Source: Zygnema cylindricum
Taxonomy: Eukaryota; Streptophyta; Zygnematophyceae; Zygnematales; Zygnemataceae
Reading direction: 5' to 3'
Assembly: GCA_037447655.1 (NCBI GenBank)
Contig: JBBHKE010002126.1
Span: 1 to 64,000, forward strand
DNA: 64,000 nt
Shown here: in pieces, positions 23,914 through 35,869 of the stretch
Layout: each line of letters begins with the position of its first letter
Position numbering within the stretch: the first letter of the stretch is position 1
Notes under the pieces: model-generated
The model's database searches: none
What the model was told of the DNA's origin: nothing
What the model saw: the letters and a program-made list of their open reading frames with translations, nothing else
Made by a program: the position numbers and the translations under genes

Positions 23914-24642
23914 TGGAAAATAGAGCCAAAAGGCATACCAGGCATATTTTTAGGGTATGATGATCATGCCAAAGGTTATAAAGTTTATGACATTAGGAGA
24001 AATATAGTTGTGGTAGCCAAAAAATATCATAGTGAAGGATGAGGGAAAAGGAATAGATGTATTTAGTCAGCATACAGATGAAAAGAAAGATAGAAGTGTT
24101 GATTATATCTTTTTAGAGGAAAATCCTATGTTTTTCAAGAAAAATGTAGAAAATGCATCTAGTTTAACTCAAAATGACTTGGAATCATCTTCTCCACGAG
24201 AAACAGGAAGTCTTATGCCTGAAAGAGTTGTAGAATCTCCTCTACCTCAAGCCGAAACTGAATTACAAGAGGAATCACATGTATCGAGGAAGAGGAACTA
24301 ACCATCTATACCAGCGACAGAATTTCCAGGTGGAGTTAGGCGAAGTGCACGACTGAGGGGAGAAAGTGCAGCCTTTGCTCATTCTGCACACGTAGAAGAG
24401 CCTTTAACATTGAAAGAAGCTTTTTCGAGTAATGAAAGGGAACATTGGGTGGAAGCCGTCAATGAGGAAATGAAGTCCATCATGGAGGCCCAAACATGGG
24501 ATCTGGTGAAACTTCCTCCTGTAAGAAAGGCTATTGGAAGTAAATGGGTGTTTAAATTAAAATTGAACCCAGATAATACCATAGAAAAGGAATAAGGCTC
24601 GCTTGGTTGCTAAGGGATATAATCAAAAGGAGGGGATAGATT
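23914..24642 (+). pseudogene. Broken link region between integrase and reverse transcriptase
   Basis: Homology to the integrase C-terminal region (GYDDHAKGYKVYD) continues past the TAA at 23911. The frame then shifts near the A-run around 24020. The next open part (from 24032) is acidic and Ser-rich, as is usual between the two domains. It meets a TAA at 24299-24301, continues in the same frame into the start of reverse transcriptase (WVFKLKLNPDNT), and is broken again by a frameshift before the TAA at 24593-24595. A further shift lies at the A-run near 24645. Compare the family-B element, where the upstream part of this region is open to 45156. Confidence 0.8.
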
Positions 24643-25983
24643 ATGAAAAAAACTTTTTCACCGGTTGTAAGGTTTCCATCTGTCCGCATCTTACTTACAT
24701 TAGCTGCCATAAAGGATTTTGACATCCACCAAATGGATGTCAAAACTGCATTTTTGCATGGTGATTTAGATGAGGTCATCTATATGAAGCAACTAGAGGG
24801 TTATGAGGAAGCAGGAAAAGAAAATCTTGTTTGCAAACTTTTAAAATCATTCTATGGCCTAAAACAGGCCCCTAGGCAGTCGAACCGAAAGTTAGATGAG
24901 TTCTTGACAGGATTAGGGTTTACTAGAATTAGCTCAGATCATTCAGTATATGTGATGTGTGGTGATAATCCTGATGAGGTGATATTCATTGTTGTGTATG
25001 TTGATGATTTGCTGCTAATAAGTAGGAATAAAAAAAGAATTGCTAGAGTAAAATATGCTCATAATTCACAATTTGAAATGAAGGATTTGGGTGAGGCTAA
25101 ATACATTCTTAGAATACAATTTGAAAGAGATAGAGAAAAAAAAATCATTAGGCTAACTCAAAAAGAAGCGATAGGAAACATGTTGGAAAAATTTGGCTTG
25201 GCTGATGCCAAAGGTTGTGCAACTTTTATGGAGTATAAGCAAAAACTTGAAGGAATGGAGCATGAGTTTGGAGTCATAATAGATGAGGAACTCAGTGCAG
25301 AAGAGCAAAAATTTATGTCCCAAGTACCCTACAGACAAGTAGTAGGAAGTCTAATTTACTTCATGAATTGTACTAGGCCCGATATAGCTGCTGCTGTAGG
25401 TGTATTGAGCAGATGTCTGCAAAATCCACGAAAGAGAGATTGGGAGGCTGCAAAAAGGGTGTTAAGGTATCTTGTTGGTATTAGAAATCTTTGGCTTACA
25501 TTGGGAGGGGACAAGGTTAGCATTAATACTTGGAGTGATGCTAGCTATCGTGATGTGCCTAGAAGGAAGTCTACAACTAGGTATGTCATTCAGATTGGAA
25601 GTGGTACTTGTAGTTGGAGTAGTAAACTTCAAAAGGTCACGGCTCAATCTACGATGGAAGCTGAATACATGGCTACGAGCGCAGCCTTGAAAGAGTTGCT
25701 ATGGATGAAGGCATTTCTTCAAAAATTGGGTTTTAGGCAACACGGGACAGAAATAATGTGGTGCGACAATCAAGCAGCCATTTCTGTGGCTACAAACCCA
25801 AGTCACCATTTTAAGAGTAAACATATGGACATTCAGCTACATTTGGTACGTGAGAAAGTCTTTGCAAAAGTAGTAAAACTTTGTTATTTGCCTGATGAGA
25901 AAATGGTTGCGGACATGTTGACAAAAGCCCTTTCCACTCCTAAATTGGAGTACTGCAGAAATGCATGTGGTCTAAGTGAGTAA
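24643..25983 (+). pseudogene. Copia reverse transcriptase-RNase H remnant
   Basis: An open frame of 446 codons with no stop, although upstream breaks detach it from gag-pol. Reverse transcriptase motifs are visible: HQMDVKTAFLHGDL, the YGLKQAPRQ block (followed by Ser-Asn where family B has Trp-Asn) and the catalytic YVDD at 24997-25008. The RNase H part has WSDASY, STMEAEY and WCDNQAAI and ends with the KHMDIQLHLVREK block typical of Copia. Two Gly near the RNase H start are Arg here compared with family B. The polyprotein ends at 25983, just before the polypurine tract. The first Met is only the first in this open part, not a real start. Confidence 0.9.
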
Positions 25984-25997
25984 GCCTTCTAAAGCTT

Positions 25998-26005
25998 AAG
26001 GGGAG
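25998..26005 (+). promoter_or_regulatory. Polypurine tract
   Basis: AAGGGGAG lies directly before the 3' LTR start. In this class it primes plus-strand DNA synthesis. The family-B element has the matching AGGGGAG at 46682-46688. Confidence 0.85.
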
Positions 26006-26697
26006 TATGGAAAAGTAAGCTTTAGTAAGCCTTAGAAATTTGAGTCTAGAACTTGGAATATTTTTGAAAATACTAACTGTTCAATATTTACCAAATTTAG
26101 TGTGGATTTTTTGTAGTATCTACACGAATTGATATCTTTAAGTTAATTAGTGTGTAGGGCCGCCAATGAATGTAGACGTGATAAGAATCACCCGGATTTT
26201 TAGGGTATAGATATTGTTAGTGGACAATTCTGGTCCAAAACACTTAGATTTTTGTTAGTACAATGTCTAGTGAACCATGTACATACATTTTAGACGTTTT
26301 TTAGATATTTTAGATGTTTTTTAGATCTTTTGAGTATTAAGTTCAATTAGGATTGATCATTTCAATACATAATGTACATTTTACACAAAAATTAAGGAAA
26401 TGAGAGCACTGAGTATAGTTTAAGGTGTTTTATGCTCTATTGTCTCTAATTTGCTTGTAGTACATGTTTGTTTGGTTGAAATACCTCTTTCGTTTGGAGT
26501 CACATATCTTACACTATAGATCTAGTCTTTTAGGCATTTCTCTTTGGGTTTGCTTCCGCTAACATGTCTAATAATGGCTCAGCTCCTATTGCAAGTGCTC
26601 GTATTAGCCGTAGTGCTCCACTTGTTCCTGCTGGTGCAAGTGTGGCTCCTAGTGGAAGTGGATCACAGCCGAGTCTTAATGCCCATGACCTTCAACA
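26006..26697 (+). repeat. 3' LTR of family-A element
   Basis: Starts TATGGAAAAG and ends CTTCAACA, followed by the target-site copy CTAAC. Unlike the 5' LTR it keeps the gag ATG (26563). It shares the variants agtaagccttag and ctagaactt with the 5' LTR, and the other LTR-A copies do not have them. That supports one insertion. Confidence 0.93.
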
Positions 26698-29600
26698 CTA
26701 ACAGTTTCTGTAAGTTAGGTAACAATTCGTGTTATCGCTAACTGCTTGTGTAATTTAGGTAACAATTCTTGTTATCACCAACAGTTTGTGTAAGTTAGAT
26801 AACAATTCCTATTATCTTTAACATTTTGTGTAATTTAGGTAACAATTCCTCTGATTGCTAACTGTTTGTGTAAGTTAGGTTACCATTCTTGTTAGCTCTA
26901 ACAGTTTTTCTAATATAGGTAACAATTCTTGTTATCGCTAACTGTTTGTGTAATTAAGGTAACAATTCTTGTTATTGCTAATTGTTTGTGTAATTTAGAA
27001 AACAATTCTTGTTATCGCTAACTGTTTCTGTAATTTTGGTAACAATTGTTGTTATCGCGAATTGTTTGTGTTATTTAGGAAACAATACTTGTTATCGCTA
27101 ACTGTTTCTGTAATTTAGGTAACAATTGTTGTTATAGCGAATTGTTTTTGTAATTTAGGAAACAATACTTGTTATCGCTAAAAGTTTGTCTAATTTAGAT
27201 AACAATTCTTGTTATCGCTAACTGTTGTGTAAGTAAGGTAATAATTATTGTTAGCACAAAAAATTTGTGTAATTTAGGTTACTATTCCTGTTAGCCGTAG
27301 CTGTATGTGTAATTTAGGAAACAATTTTTGTTATCGCTAACAGTTTGTGTAAGTTAGGTTATAATTCCTGTTAGCGCTAATAGTTTGTGTAATTTTGGTA
27401 ACAATTCTTCTTATCGCTAACAGTTTGTGTAATTTAGGTAACACTTTTTGTTATCGCTAACAGTTTGTGTTATTTAGGTAACAATTCCTGTTATTGCTAA
27501 ATGTTTGTGTCATTTAGATATCAATTCATATTATTGTTAACAGTTTGTCTAAGTTAGGAAACAATTCCTGTTAACGCTAAGAATTTGTGTAATTTGGGTA
27601 ACAATTCCTTTTTGCGCTAACTGTGTCTGTAATTTAGGAAACAATTTTTGTTATCACTCACTGTTTGTGTAATTTAGGTAACAATTCTTGTTATCGCTAA
27701 CAGTTTGTGTAATTTAGGTAACAATTCTTGTTATCAAAAACAGTTGGTGTAAGTTAGATAACAATTCCTGTTAGCGCTGAGAGTTTGTGTAAGTTAGATA
27801 ACAATCCGTGTTATCGCTATTTGTTTGACTAATTTATGTAACAATTCTTGTTATCGCTAATTATTTGTGTACTTTAAGTAACAATTTTTGTTATCGCTTA
27901 TAGTTTGTGTAATTTAGGTAACAATTCCTATTATCACTAACACTTTGTGTAAGTTAGGAAACAATTCTTGTTAGCGCTAAGAATTTGTGTAATTAAGGTA
28001 ACAATTCCTGTTAGTGCTTACTGTTTTGTTGAAATTTAGGAAACAATTTTTGTTATCACTAACTGTTTGTTTAATTAAGGTAACAATTATTGTTATCGCT
28101 AACAGTTTGTGTAATTTAGGTAACAATTCTTGTTATCGCTAACAGTTTGTGTAATTTAGATAAGTATTTTTGTTATCGCTAACAATTTGTGTAATGAAGG
28201 TAACAATTCTTGTTACTGCAAACTGCTTTTGTAATTTAGGTAACAATTCTTGTTATCGCTAATAGTTTGTGTAAGTAAGATAACAATTCCTGTTAGCGCT
28301 AACTGTTATTGTAAGTTAGATAGCAATTCCTGCTATCACTAACAGTTTCCATAATTTAGGTAACAATTCTTGTTATCGCTACCTGTATTTGTAATTTAGG
28401 TAACAATTCTTGTTATCACAAACTGTTTGTGTAATATAGCTAACAATTCTTGTTAGTGGAAACAGTTTGTGTAAGTTAGGTAACCATTCTTGTTAGCTCT
28501 AACTGATTGTGTAATTAAGGTAACAATTTTTATTATCACTAACTGTTTGGGTAATTTAAGTAACAATTCCTGTTATTGCTAATTATTTGTGTAATTAGTT
28601 CAATTCTTGTTATCACTAATTGTTTGTGTAATTTAGGTAACAATTCTTGTTATTGCTATAGCTTGTATAATTTAGATAACAATTACTGTTATCGCTAACT
28701 CTTTTTGTATTTAAGATATCAATTCTTGTTATTGCTTATAGTTTGTGTAAGTTAAGTAACAATGTCTGTTTGCCCAAAGAGTTTGTGTAATTTAGAAAAC
28801 AATTCTTGTTATCATTGAGTTTGTGTAATTTAGGTAGCAAATATTGTTATCCCTAATACTTTCTGTAAGTTAGGTAACAATTCCTCTTATCGCTAACTGC
28901 TTGTGTAATTTAGGTAACAATTCTTGTTATCGCTAACAGTTTGTGTAATTTAGATTAAAACTCATGTTAACTGTTTGTGTACTAGATATCAATTCCTGTT
29001 ATCGCTAATAGTTTGTGGAAGATAGGTAACAATGTTTATTTGCCCAAATAGTTTGTGTAATTTAGAAAACAATTGTTGTTATTGTTAACAGTTTGTGTAA
29101 TTTAGGTAACAATTCTTGTTATCGCTAACAGTTTTTGTAAGTTAGGTAACAATTCCTCTTATCCCTAACTGCTTGTGTAATTTAGGTAACAATTCTTGTT
29201 ATCGCTAACAGTTTGTTTGAGTTAGATTACAATTCCTCTTATCGCTAACAATTTGTCTAAGTAAGGTAACCATTTTTGTAAGCGCTAATAGTTTGTGTAA
29301 ATAAGATAACAATTCCTGTTATCGCTAACTGTTTTTGTTATTTAGGTAACAATTCTTGTTAGCGCTAACAGTTTGTGTAAGTTAGGTAACCATTCTTCTT
29401 AGCGCTAACTGTTTGTGTTATTTAGGTCACAATTCTTGTTATCGCTAACAGTTTGTGTAAGTTATATAACAATTCCCGTTATCGCAAACTGTTTGTGTAA
29501 TTTGGGTAAAAATTCTTGTTATCGCTAATTGTTTGTTTAATATAGGTAACAATTCTTGTTATTGCTAACAGTTTGTGTAAGTTAAATATCAATTCCTATT

Positions 29601-31248
29601 AGCGCTAATAGTTTGTCTAATTTAGGTAACACTTCTTGTTATCACTAATAGTTTGTGTAAGTTAGGAAACAATTTCTGTTAGCGCTAAGAATTTGTGTAT
29701 TTAGGTAACAATTCCAGTTAGCGCTTACTGTTTGTGTAAGTTAGGTAACAATTTTTGTTATCGCTAACTGTTTGTGTAATTTAGGTAACAATTCTTGTTA
29801 TCGCTAACAGTTTGTGTAATTTAGATAACAATTCCTGTTATCTTTAACATTTTGTGTAATTTAGGTTATCACTTCCTCTAATCGCTAACTATTTGTGTAA
29901 GTTAGATAACATCTCTTGTCATCGCTAACTGTTTCTGTAATTTAGGTAACAGTTATTGTTATCGTTAACTGTTTGTGAAAATTAGATAACAATTCGTGTT
30001 AAAGCTAACAGTTTGTGTAATTTTGATAACAATTCTTGTTATCGCTAACTATTTGTGTAAGTTAGGTAACAGTTGCTGTAAGTGCAAACAATTTGTGTAA
30101 TTTAGGTAACAATTCCTGTTAGCGCTAATTGTTTGTGTAATTTAGGAAAAAATTCTTGTTATCGCTTACAGATTTTGTAAGTTAGATTACAATTCCTGTT
30201 AGTGCAAACAGTTTGTGTAAGTTAGGTAACAATTCTTGTTATCGCTAAATGTTTGTGTAATTTAGGTCATAATTCTTTTTATAGCTAACAGTTTGTGTAA
30301 TTTAGATAACAATTCGTGTTACTGCTAATTGTTTGAGTAATTTAGGTAATAATTCTTGTTATCGCTAATTGTTAGTGTAATTTAGGTATGAATTTTTGTT
30401 ATCACTGAAAGTTTGTCTAATTTTGGTAACAATTGTTGTTATCGCTAATTATTTATGTAATTTAGATATCAATTCGTGTTATCGCTAATAGTTTGTGTAA
30501 GTAAGGAAACTATTTCTGTTAGCGCTAAGTATTTTTGTAATTTAGGTAACAATTCTTGTTATCGCTAATTGTTTGTGTAATTTAGGTGAAAATTCTTGTT
30601 ATCTCTAAGAGATTGTGTAATTTTGGTAAAAATTCCTATTATCGCTAATTTTTAGTGTAATTTAGTTAACAATTCTTGTTATCGCTAATTGTTTGTATAA
30701 TTTAGGTATCAAGTCTTGTTATCGCTAACAGTTTGTGTAATTTAGGTATCAATTCTTGTTATCGCTAACAGTTTGTGTAATTTAGGTAACAATTCTTGTT
30801 ATCGCTAATAGTTTGTGTAATATAGGTAACAATTATTGTTAACGCAAACAATTTGTGTAAGTTAGGTAACCATTCTTGTTACAGCTAACTGTTTATCTAA
30901 TTAAGATAATAATTCTTGTTATCGCTAACTGTTTGTGGAATTTAGGTAATAATTTTTATTATTGCTTATAGTTTGTGTAATTTAGGTAACAATTCTTGTT
31001 ATCGCTAACTGTTTGTGTAACTTAGGTAACACTTTTTGTTATCGCTAATTGTTTGTGTAATTTAGGTAACAATTCTTGTTATCGTTAACAGTTTGTGTAA
31101 TTTGATTATAATTTCTGTTATCGCTAACAATTTTTGTAATTTAGATAAAAATTCGTGTTATCGTTAACTGTTTGTGTAATTTAGATATAAATTCCTGTTA
31201 TTGCTAACATTTTATGTAAGTTAGGAAACAATTCTTGTTAGCGCTAAG
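26698..31248 (+). repeat. 40-bp satellite array, plus orientation (block 8)
   Basis: About 114 units with many variant units and small indels. Short partial units occur near 28590 and 28960-28990. No gene or island is visible. Confidence 0.95.
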
Positions 31249-32097
31249 TGTTGTTTTGAAAGCTTTAGTTCTCACTAAGCTTCATAGGTGAGGGAAGTGT
31301 TCTCTCAGTACTAACATAATTAATGTTATAGTGAACAGTGAGGGAGTTCACGGTGTGACACACTTCAGGACACGCGTCGATAATTAAGTTACTCTACAAA
31401 GATCCGTTCGTACTATTCAGACTTACCATAAAGACCGAGGCGTCACATAAAAGTTTCATCTTGGATGAAACTTCTAAATGATGGAAGGTGAAGATTTGCT
31501 GCTGACGGGAGGTGGTCATCCGGGACCACGTCTGTAATTATTTGACTTGTTTATGCACGGTGGACTGTGATGTTACTTATATCTAGTTTGTATAGAAGCG
31601 TGTTTTGTTTGATTAGTGTTTCAATTCAGATTCATTCTGTATGACATACTTTGACATATTCAGGTATCCTCCTTTCATGAGTAGATAATATTGATGCATG
31701 GCTCGTATGTCTTCCCTGCTTAGTTAGGGTAATGAGTGGTTGCTAACTCTTAGAAAAATAGATTTTTTAGGTATAAATATAGGACTTAGCCATTTCAGAA
31801 TTAGGAACTTGTTGTATCAAAATTATGCTGTGTCATTTTTAATATCTTTTGACTGAGAATATCTCTCAGATCTGTTTGCAGATTTCTGTGTAATTTTGCA
31901 CCTCTGTTCCTTTGTGAATTATCTACATTGTGTCATATTTCTAGGCTATTTGGTTTGACTAAATTATCTTTGGCTGTGTTCCAAAGTTGTGAGTATTTTT
32001 CTGAGCATCTGTGAGAGCTTCTTGCTTATCTCAATTCTGTGATGTCTACTCCAGTATCATCTTCATCCTCACTTGGTGTGGCAGTCACATAACAACA
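31249..32097 (+). mobile_element. Solo LTR, Copia family C
   Basis: An 849-bp LTR with canonical ends, TGTTGTTTTG to ATAACAACA. It is related to the family-B LTR: both start TGTTGTTTT(T/G), share the block around GAAAGCTTTAG, carry a TATA box followed by aggacttag, and end with the first 18 codons plus two bases of gag. Here gag starts at 32042 (Met-Ser-Thr-Pro, then a Ser run), and codon 17 is TAA. No 5-bp target-site duplication is seen (CTAAG before, TCTTG after). That suggests recombination or loss after insertion. Confidence 0.85.
31772..31779 (+). promoter_or_regulatory. TATA box in family-C LTR
   Basis: TATAAATA lies shortly upstream of aggacttag, in the same relative place as TATAAAAG in the family-B LTR. 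That conservation supports a core promoter. Confidence 0.6.
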
Positions 32098-33816
32098 TCT
32101 TGTATTCGCTAACAGTTTCTGTAATTTAGATAAGAATTTGTGTTATCGCTAACAGATTTTGTAATTTAGGTAACAATTCTTGTTATCTCTAATAGTTTGT
32201 GTAATTTAGGTAACAATTCTTGTTATCCCTAACTGTTTGTTTAATTTAGACATCAATTCCTATTATCGCTAAGAGTTTGTGTAAGTTAGGATATAATTCC
32301 TGTTCCCCCTAAGAATTTGTTTAATTTAGGTAACAACTTTTGTTAGCGCTTACTGTTTCTGTAATTTAGGAAACAATATTTGTTATCGCTAATTTTTTGT
32401 GTAATTTAGGAAAGAATTCTTCTTATCGCTAACAGTTTGTGTAATTTAGGTAAAAGTTCTTGTTATCGCTAACAGTTTGTGAAATTTAAATAACAATTCC
32501 TGTTATCTCAAAGAGTTTGTGTAATTTAAAAAAGAATTCGTGTTATCCATAACAAATTATGTAATTTAGGTAACAATTCTTGTTATTGCTAACAGTTTGT
32601 GAAAGATAGATAACAATTCCTGTTATCGCTAATTGTTTGTGTAAGTTAGATAACAATTCTTGTTATCGCTTACAATTTCTATAATTTAGGTAACAATTCT
32701 GGTTATCACTAACATTTTGTGTAATATAAATAACAATTTTTGTTAGCGCAAACAATTTGTGTAAGTTAGGTAACAATTCTTGTTGGCGCAAACAGTTTGT
32801 GTAAGTTAGGTAACAATTCCTGTTAGCGCTAACATTTTGTGTAAGTTAGATAACAATTCCTGTTATCGCTAACTGTTTGTGTAATTTTGGTAACAATTCT
32901 TCTTATCACTAATAGTTTGTGTAGATAGGTAACAATTTTTGTTAGCGCAAACAGTTTGTGTAAGATAGGTAACCATTCTTGTTAGCGCTAACTGTTTGTG
33001 TAATTTAGGTTACAATTATTGTTATAGCTAATAGTTTGTGTAATTAAGATAACAATTCTTGTTATCGCTAACTGTTTTTGTAATTTAGGTAACAATTCTT
33101 ATTATCGCTAACAATTTGGTTAATTTAGGTAACAATTCATGTTATCGCTAACTGTTTCTGTAATTTAGGTAACAATTCTTGTTATTGCTAACTATTTGGG
33201 TAATTTTGGTAACAATTCTTGTTATCTCTAATTGTTTGTGTAATTTAGGTAACAATTCCTGTTATCGCTAACAGTTTGTGTAATTTAGATGACAATTCGT
33301 TTTATCGCTAAGTGTTTGTGTAATTTTGATATCAATTCTTGTTATCGCTAATAGTTTGTGTGAGTTAGGAAAACTAAATCTCAGCGCTAAAAATTTGTGT
33401 ATTTTTGGGTAACAATTCGTGTCAGCGCTAACTATTTGTGTAAGTTAGGTAACAATTCGTGTAATCTCTAACTGCTTGTGTAATTTAGGTAACAATTCTT
33501 GTTATCGCTAATAGTTTTTGTAAGTTAAATAACAATTCCTATTAGCGCTAACTGTTTGTGTAATTTAGGTAACAATTCATGTTATCTCTAATTGTTTGTG
33601 TAATTTAGATAACAATTCTTGTTATCGCAAACTGTTTGTGTAATTTAGGTAACAATTCTCGTTATCGCTAATTGTTTGTGTAATTTAGATATAAACTCTT
33701 GTTATCGCTAAGAGTTTGTGAAAGTATGGAAACAATTCCTATTAGCACTAGGAATTTTTGTAAGTTAGGTATTCATTTCAGTTATCGCTTACAATTTGTG
33801 TAATTTAGGTAACAAT
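32098..33816 (+). repeat. 40-bp satellite array, plus orientation (block 9, last before inversion)
   Basis: About 43 units. This is the last satellite in the plus orientation. After the rearranged element at 33817-36065 the unit runs the other way. Confidence 0.95.
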
Positions 33817-34055
33817 TGTAGAAGGTCATGGGCATTAAGACTTGGCTGTGATCCACTCCCACTAGGAGTCACACTTGCACCAGCAGGAGCAAGTGGAGCA
33901 CTAGGGCTAATAGGAGCACTTGCAATAGGAGCTAAGCTATTATCAGACATGTTAGCTGAAGCAAACCCAAAGAGAAATGCCTAGAAGACTAGATCTATAG
34001 TGTAAGATATGTAACTCCAAACGAAAGAGGTATTTCAACCAAACAAACATGTACT
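33817..34055 (-). repeat. 3' portion of family-A LTR (minus strand)
   Basis: Matches the last 239 bp of the LTR, including the gag start region (ATG on the minus strand, complement at 33949-33951). It ends at the LTR's CA terminus next to satellite. Confidence 0.88.
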
Positions 34056-34850
34056 CTTTAAAAAATAAACTATAGTAAATCTACTATAGTCATCAGTAAA
34101 GGTAAGCATAAACTTAGCACCTCCCACAGATGGATACCTAGATGGCCCCCATACATCTGAATAAATTAGTTCTAGCACCCTGCTACTTTTATGATCAGTT
34201 TGCAAAGGGAAAGGCAACTTATGAATTTTTCCCATTGCACAACGATCACATATATTTGATGCTGGTTTTTGACAAATTTTTACACCTTCCACCATTTTTT
34301 GATTTACCATCTTTTCTAATCTATCATAATTCACATGTCCTAAACGTTTATGCCATAAATCACAATCACTGATTACACTTGAGTACATAACATCATTATC
34401 ATTATCATTTGCAAGACTCAACCGATACAAATTGTTTCCTCCAGCAAATCCCTCTGCAACTATTTTCCCATTCTTACTCACTGTTTTCTTTCCATTCTCA
34501 GATATAGTTTTAAAACCTTTCTTTTCTACCACTGACGTAGAGAAAAAGTTTCTTTTAAAAGCTGGGACATGCAACACATCTTCCAAAACCCTTTTCACAG
34601 ATTTTCCCTCTACGTTCAACATAAGTGACACCCTCCCCTTTGCTTTTGACTCAACAAAGGTATCATCACTAAAATAAATTTTGATGGGTGAAATAGATTG
34701 AATACTCTCATATAGATGGCGATTGCGGCACATGTGGGCAGATGCACCGGAGTCCATTATCCATTCGTCTTCCTCCACGCCTTCCGTTGCTTGTGCCATC
34801 GCAAAGTATTTCTTTTCGCTGTTGATGGGATAGCTGCTCACATCCTCCTC
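34056..34850 (-). pseudogene. Copia protease-integrase fragment (minus strand)
   Basis: The frame is in register after a TAG (34851-34853) that closes gag. The protease Asp-Ser-Gly is present in the WIMDSGASAHMC block. The zinc-binding region keeps both Cys (ICDRCAMGK), unlike the plus-strand element. The integrase core shows SDVWGP and FTDDYSRF and stops after FLKS, where the sequence joins the LTR fragment. The catalytic Glu and everything downstream are deleted. What remains is less damaged than the same region of the full-length element. Confidence 0.88.
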
Positions 34851-35362
34851 CTATAGTTCGTTGAATAGAGAAGTTGGCCGTCCACCAGATTGAGAAGGAA
34901 CCCGGCTTTCGTCCCAACCAGAGCAAAAATTTCCTGTAGCTTTCGCTCTTTTGTAGGCATTACACAATCTGAAAACATGGCCTTTTTCATCACAATAATA
35001 GCATGTCAAAGGTGTTCTTCTAGGACCACTACCTCTGCCACTGCCATTGCCAATCTTAGAGTCTGAAAACTGGTTAGCTATTGCCTGAACAGACTTACTA
35101 CTACCTCTTTGTGACATTTGGTTAGCTTCTTCACTCAAAATAAGTTGAATTGCTAATGCTATGTTCCATTGACATTGTGGAATAGCCCTAAGCCTATCCA
35201 TGGCTCCCTTATATTCGTCGGGCAAAGTTCTCATCAACAACATAGCTTGCTGAGGTGGTGAAAAGTCCCCACCTGCACTTGTACTCTGAAGAAACAACCT
35301 TTTCATAACATGACAATGATCTGACATACTACCTCCAGAATACTTAAATTCAAAAATCTGAG

Positions 35363-35869
35363 TATTGAAAAGTAAGCTTTAGTAAGTCTTAGAAATTTGA
35401 GTCTAGGACTTATAATATTTTTGGAATACCAACTGTTCAATATTGACCAAATTTAGTGTGGATTTTTTGTAGTATCTACACGAATTGATATCTTTAAGTT
35501 AATTAGTGTGTAGGGCCGCCAATGAATGTAGACGTGATAAGAATCACCCGGATTTTTAGGGTATAGATATTGTTAGTGGACAATTCTGGTCCAAACACTT
35601 AGATTTTTGTTAGTACAGTGTCTGGTGAACCATGTACATACGTTTTAGATGTTTTCTAGATATTTTAGATGTTTTTAGATCTTTTGAGTATTTAGTTCAA
35701 TTAGGATTGATCATTTCAATACAGTCACTTCAGCTGCGAACGCACTACCACTGTGCCACCAGCTCGATGTAGAGACTGGCGGGTCCGTACCCTTTTCTTA
35801 CAGGTGGCTCGAATATGGATATTCCATGTTCTACCCCGTATTGGACCGGCTTCACGTGCCAATCCAACA
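35363..35869 (+). mobile_element. Nested chimeric LTR insertion in gag
   Basis: Flanked by the 5-bp duplication CTGAG (35358-35362 and 35870-35874), which matches the uninterrupted gag site in the plus-strand element. It starts as a family-A LTR (TATTGAAAAG, 362 bp to 35724) but then changes into an unrelated 145-bp segment that ends CCAACA. Both ends therefore look like LTR ends, yet the right part is not family A. Confidence 0.75.
35725..35869 (-). other. 145-bp segment with tRNA-like A box (possible SINE or other LTR end)
   Basis: On the minus strand it begins TGTTGGATTGG and ends gcagctgaagtga at the LTR junction. A Pol III A-box-like TGGCACAGTGG (complement of 35748-35758) sits in a tRNA-like context (ggtggcacagtggtagtgc). 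No B box follows, because the segment is cut at the junction; a weak B-box-like motif, ATTCGAGCC, lies on the wrong side. It could be a truncated tRNA-derived SINE or part of another LTR family. GC content is higher than in its surroundings. Confidence 0.4.

Larger units (their letters stand above)
21186..26697 (+). mobile_element. Full-length degenerate Ty1/Copia element, family A
   Basis: A complete element of 5512 bp with two LTRs (690 and 692 bp), primer-binding site, gag, protease, integrase, reverse transcriptase, RNase H and polypurine tract in the Copia order (integrase before reverse transcriptase). It is flanked by the target-site duplication CTAAC (21181-21185 and 26698-26702), a satellite motif. 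The LTRs differ at about nine places in the first 95 bp, so the insertion is not recent. The coding region is dead: the start codon is lost, there are several stops and at least three frameshifts, and the integrase catalytic Glu is changed. Many of the disabling changes are G-to-A or C-to-T transitions. Confidence 0.95.

Noticed and set aside
256-33816. Hammerhead or other self-cleaving ribozyme encoded in the satellite
   Set aside because: The unit lacks the conserved CTGATGA and GAAA core; only simple hairpins are present.
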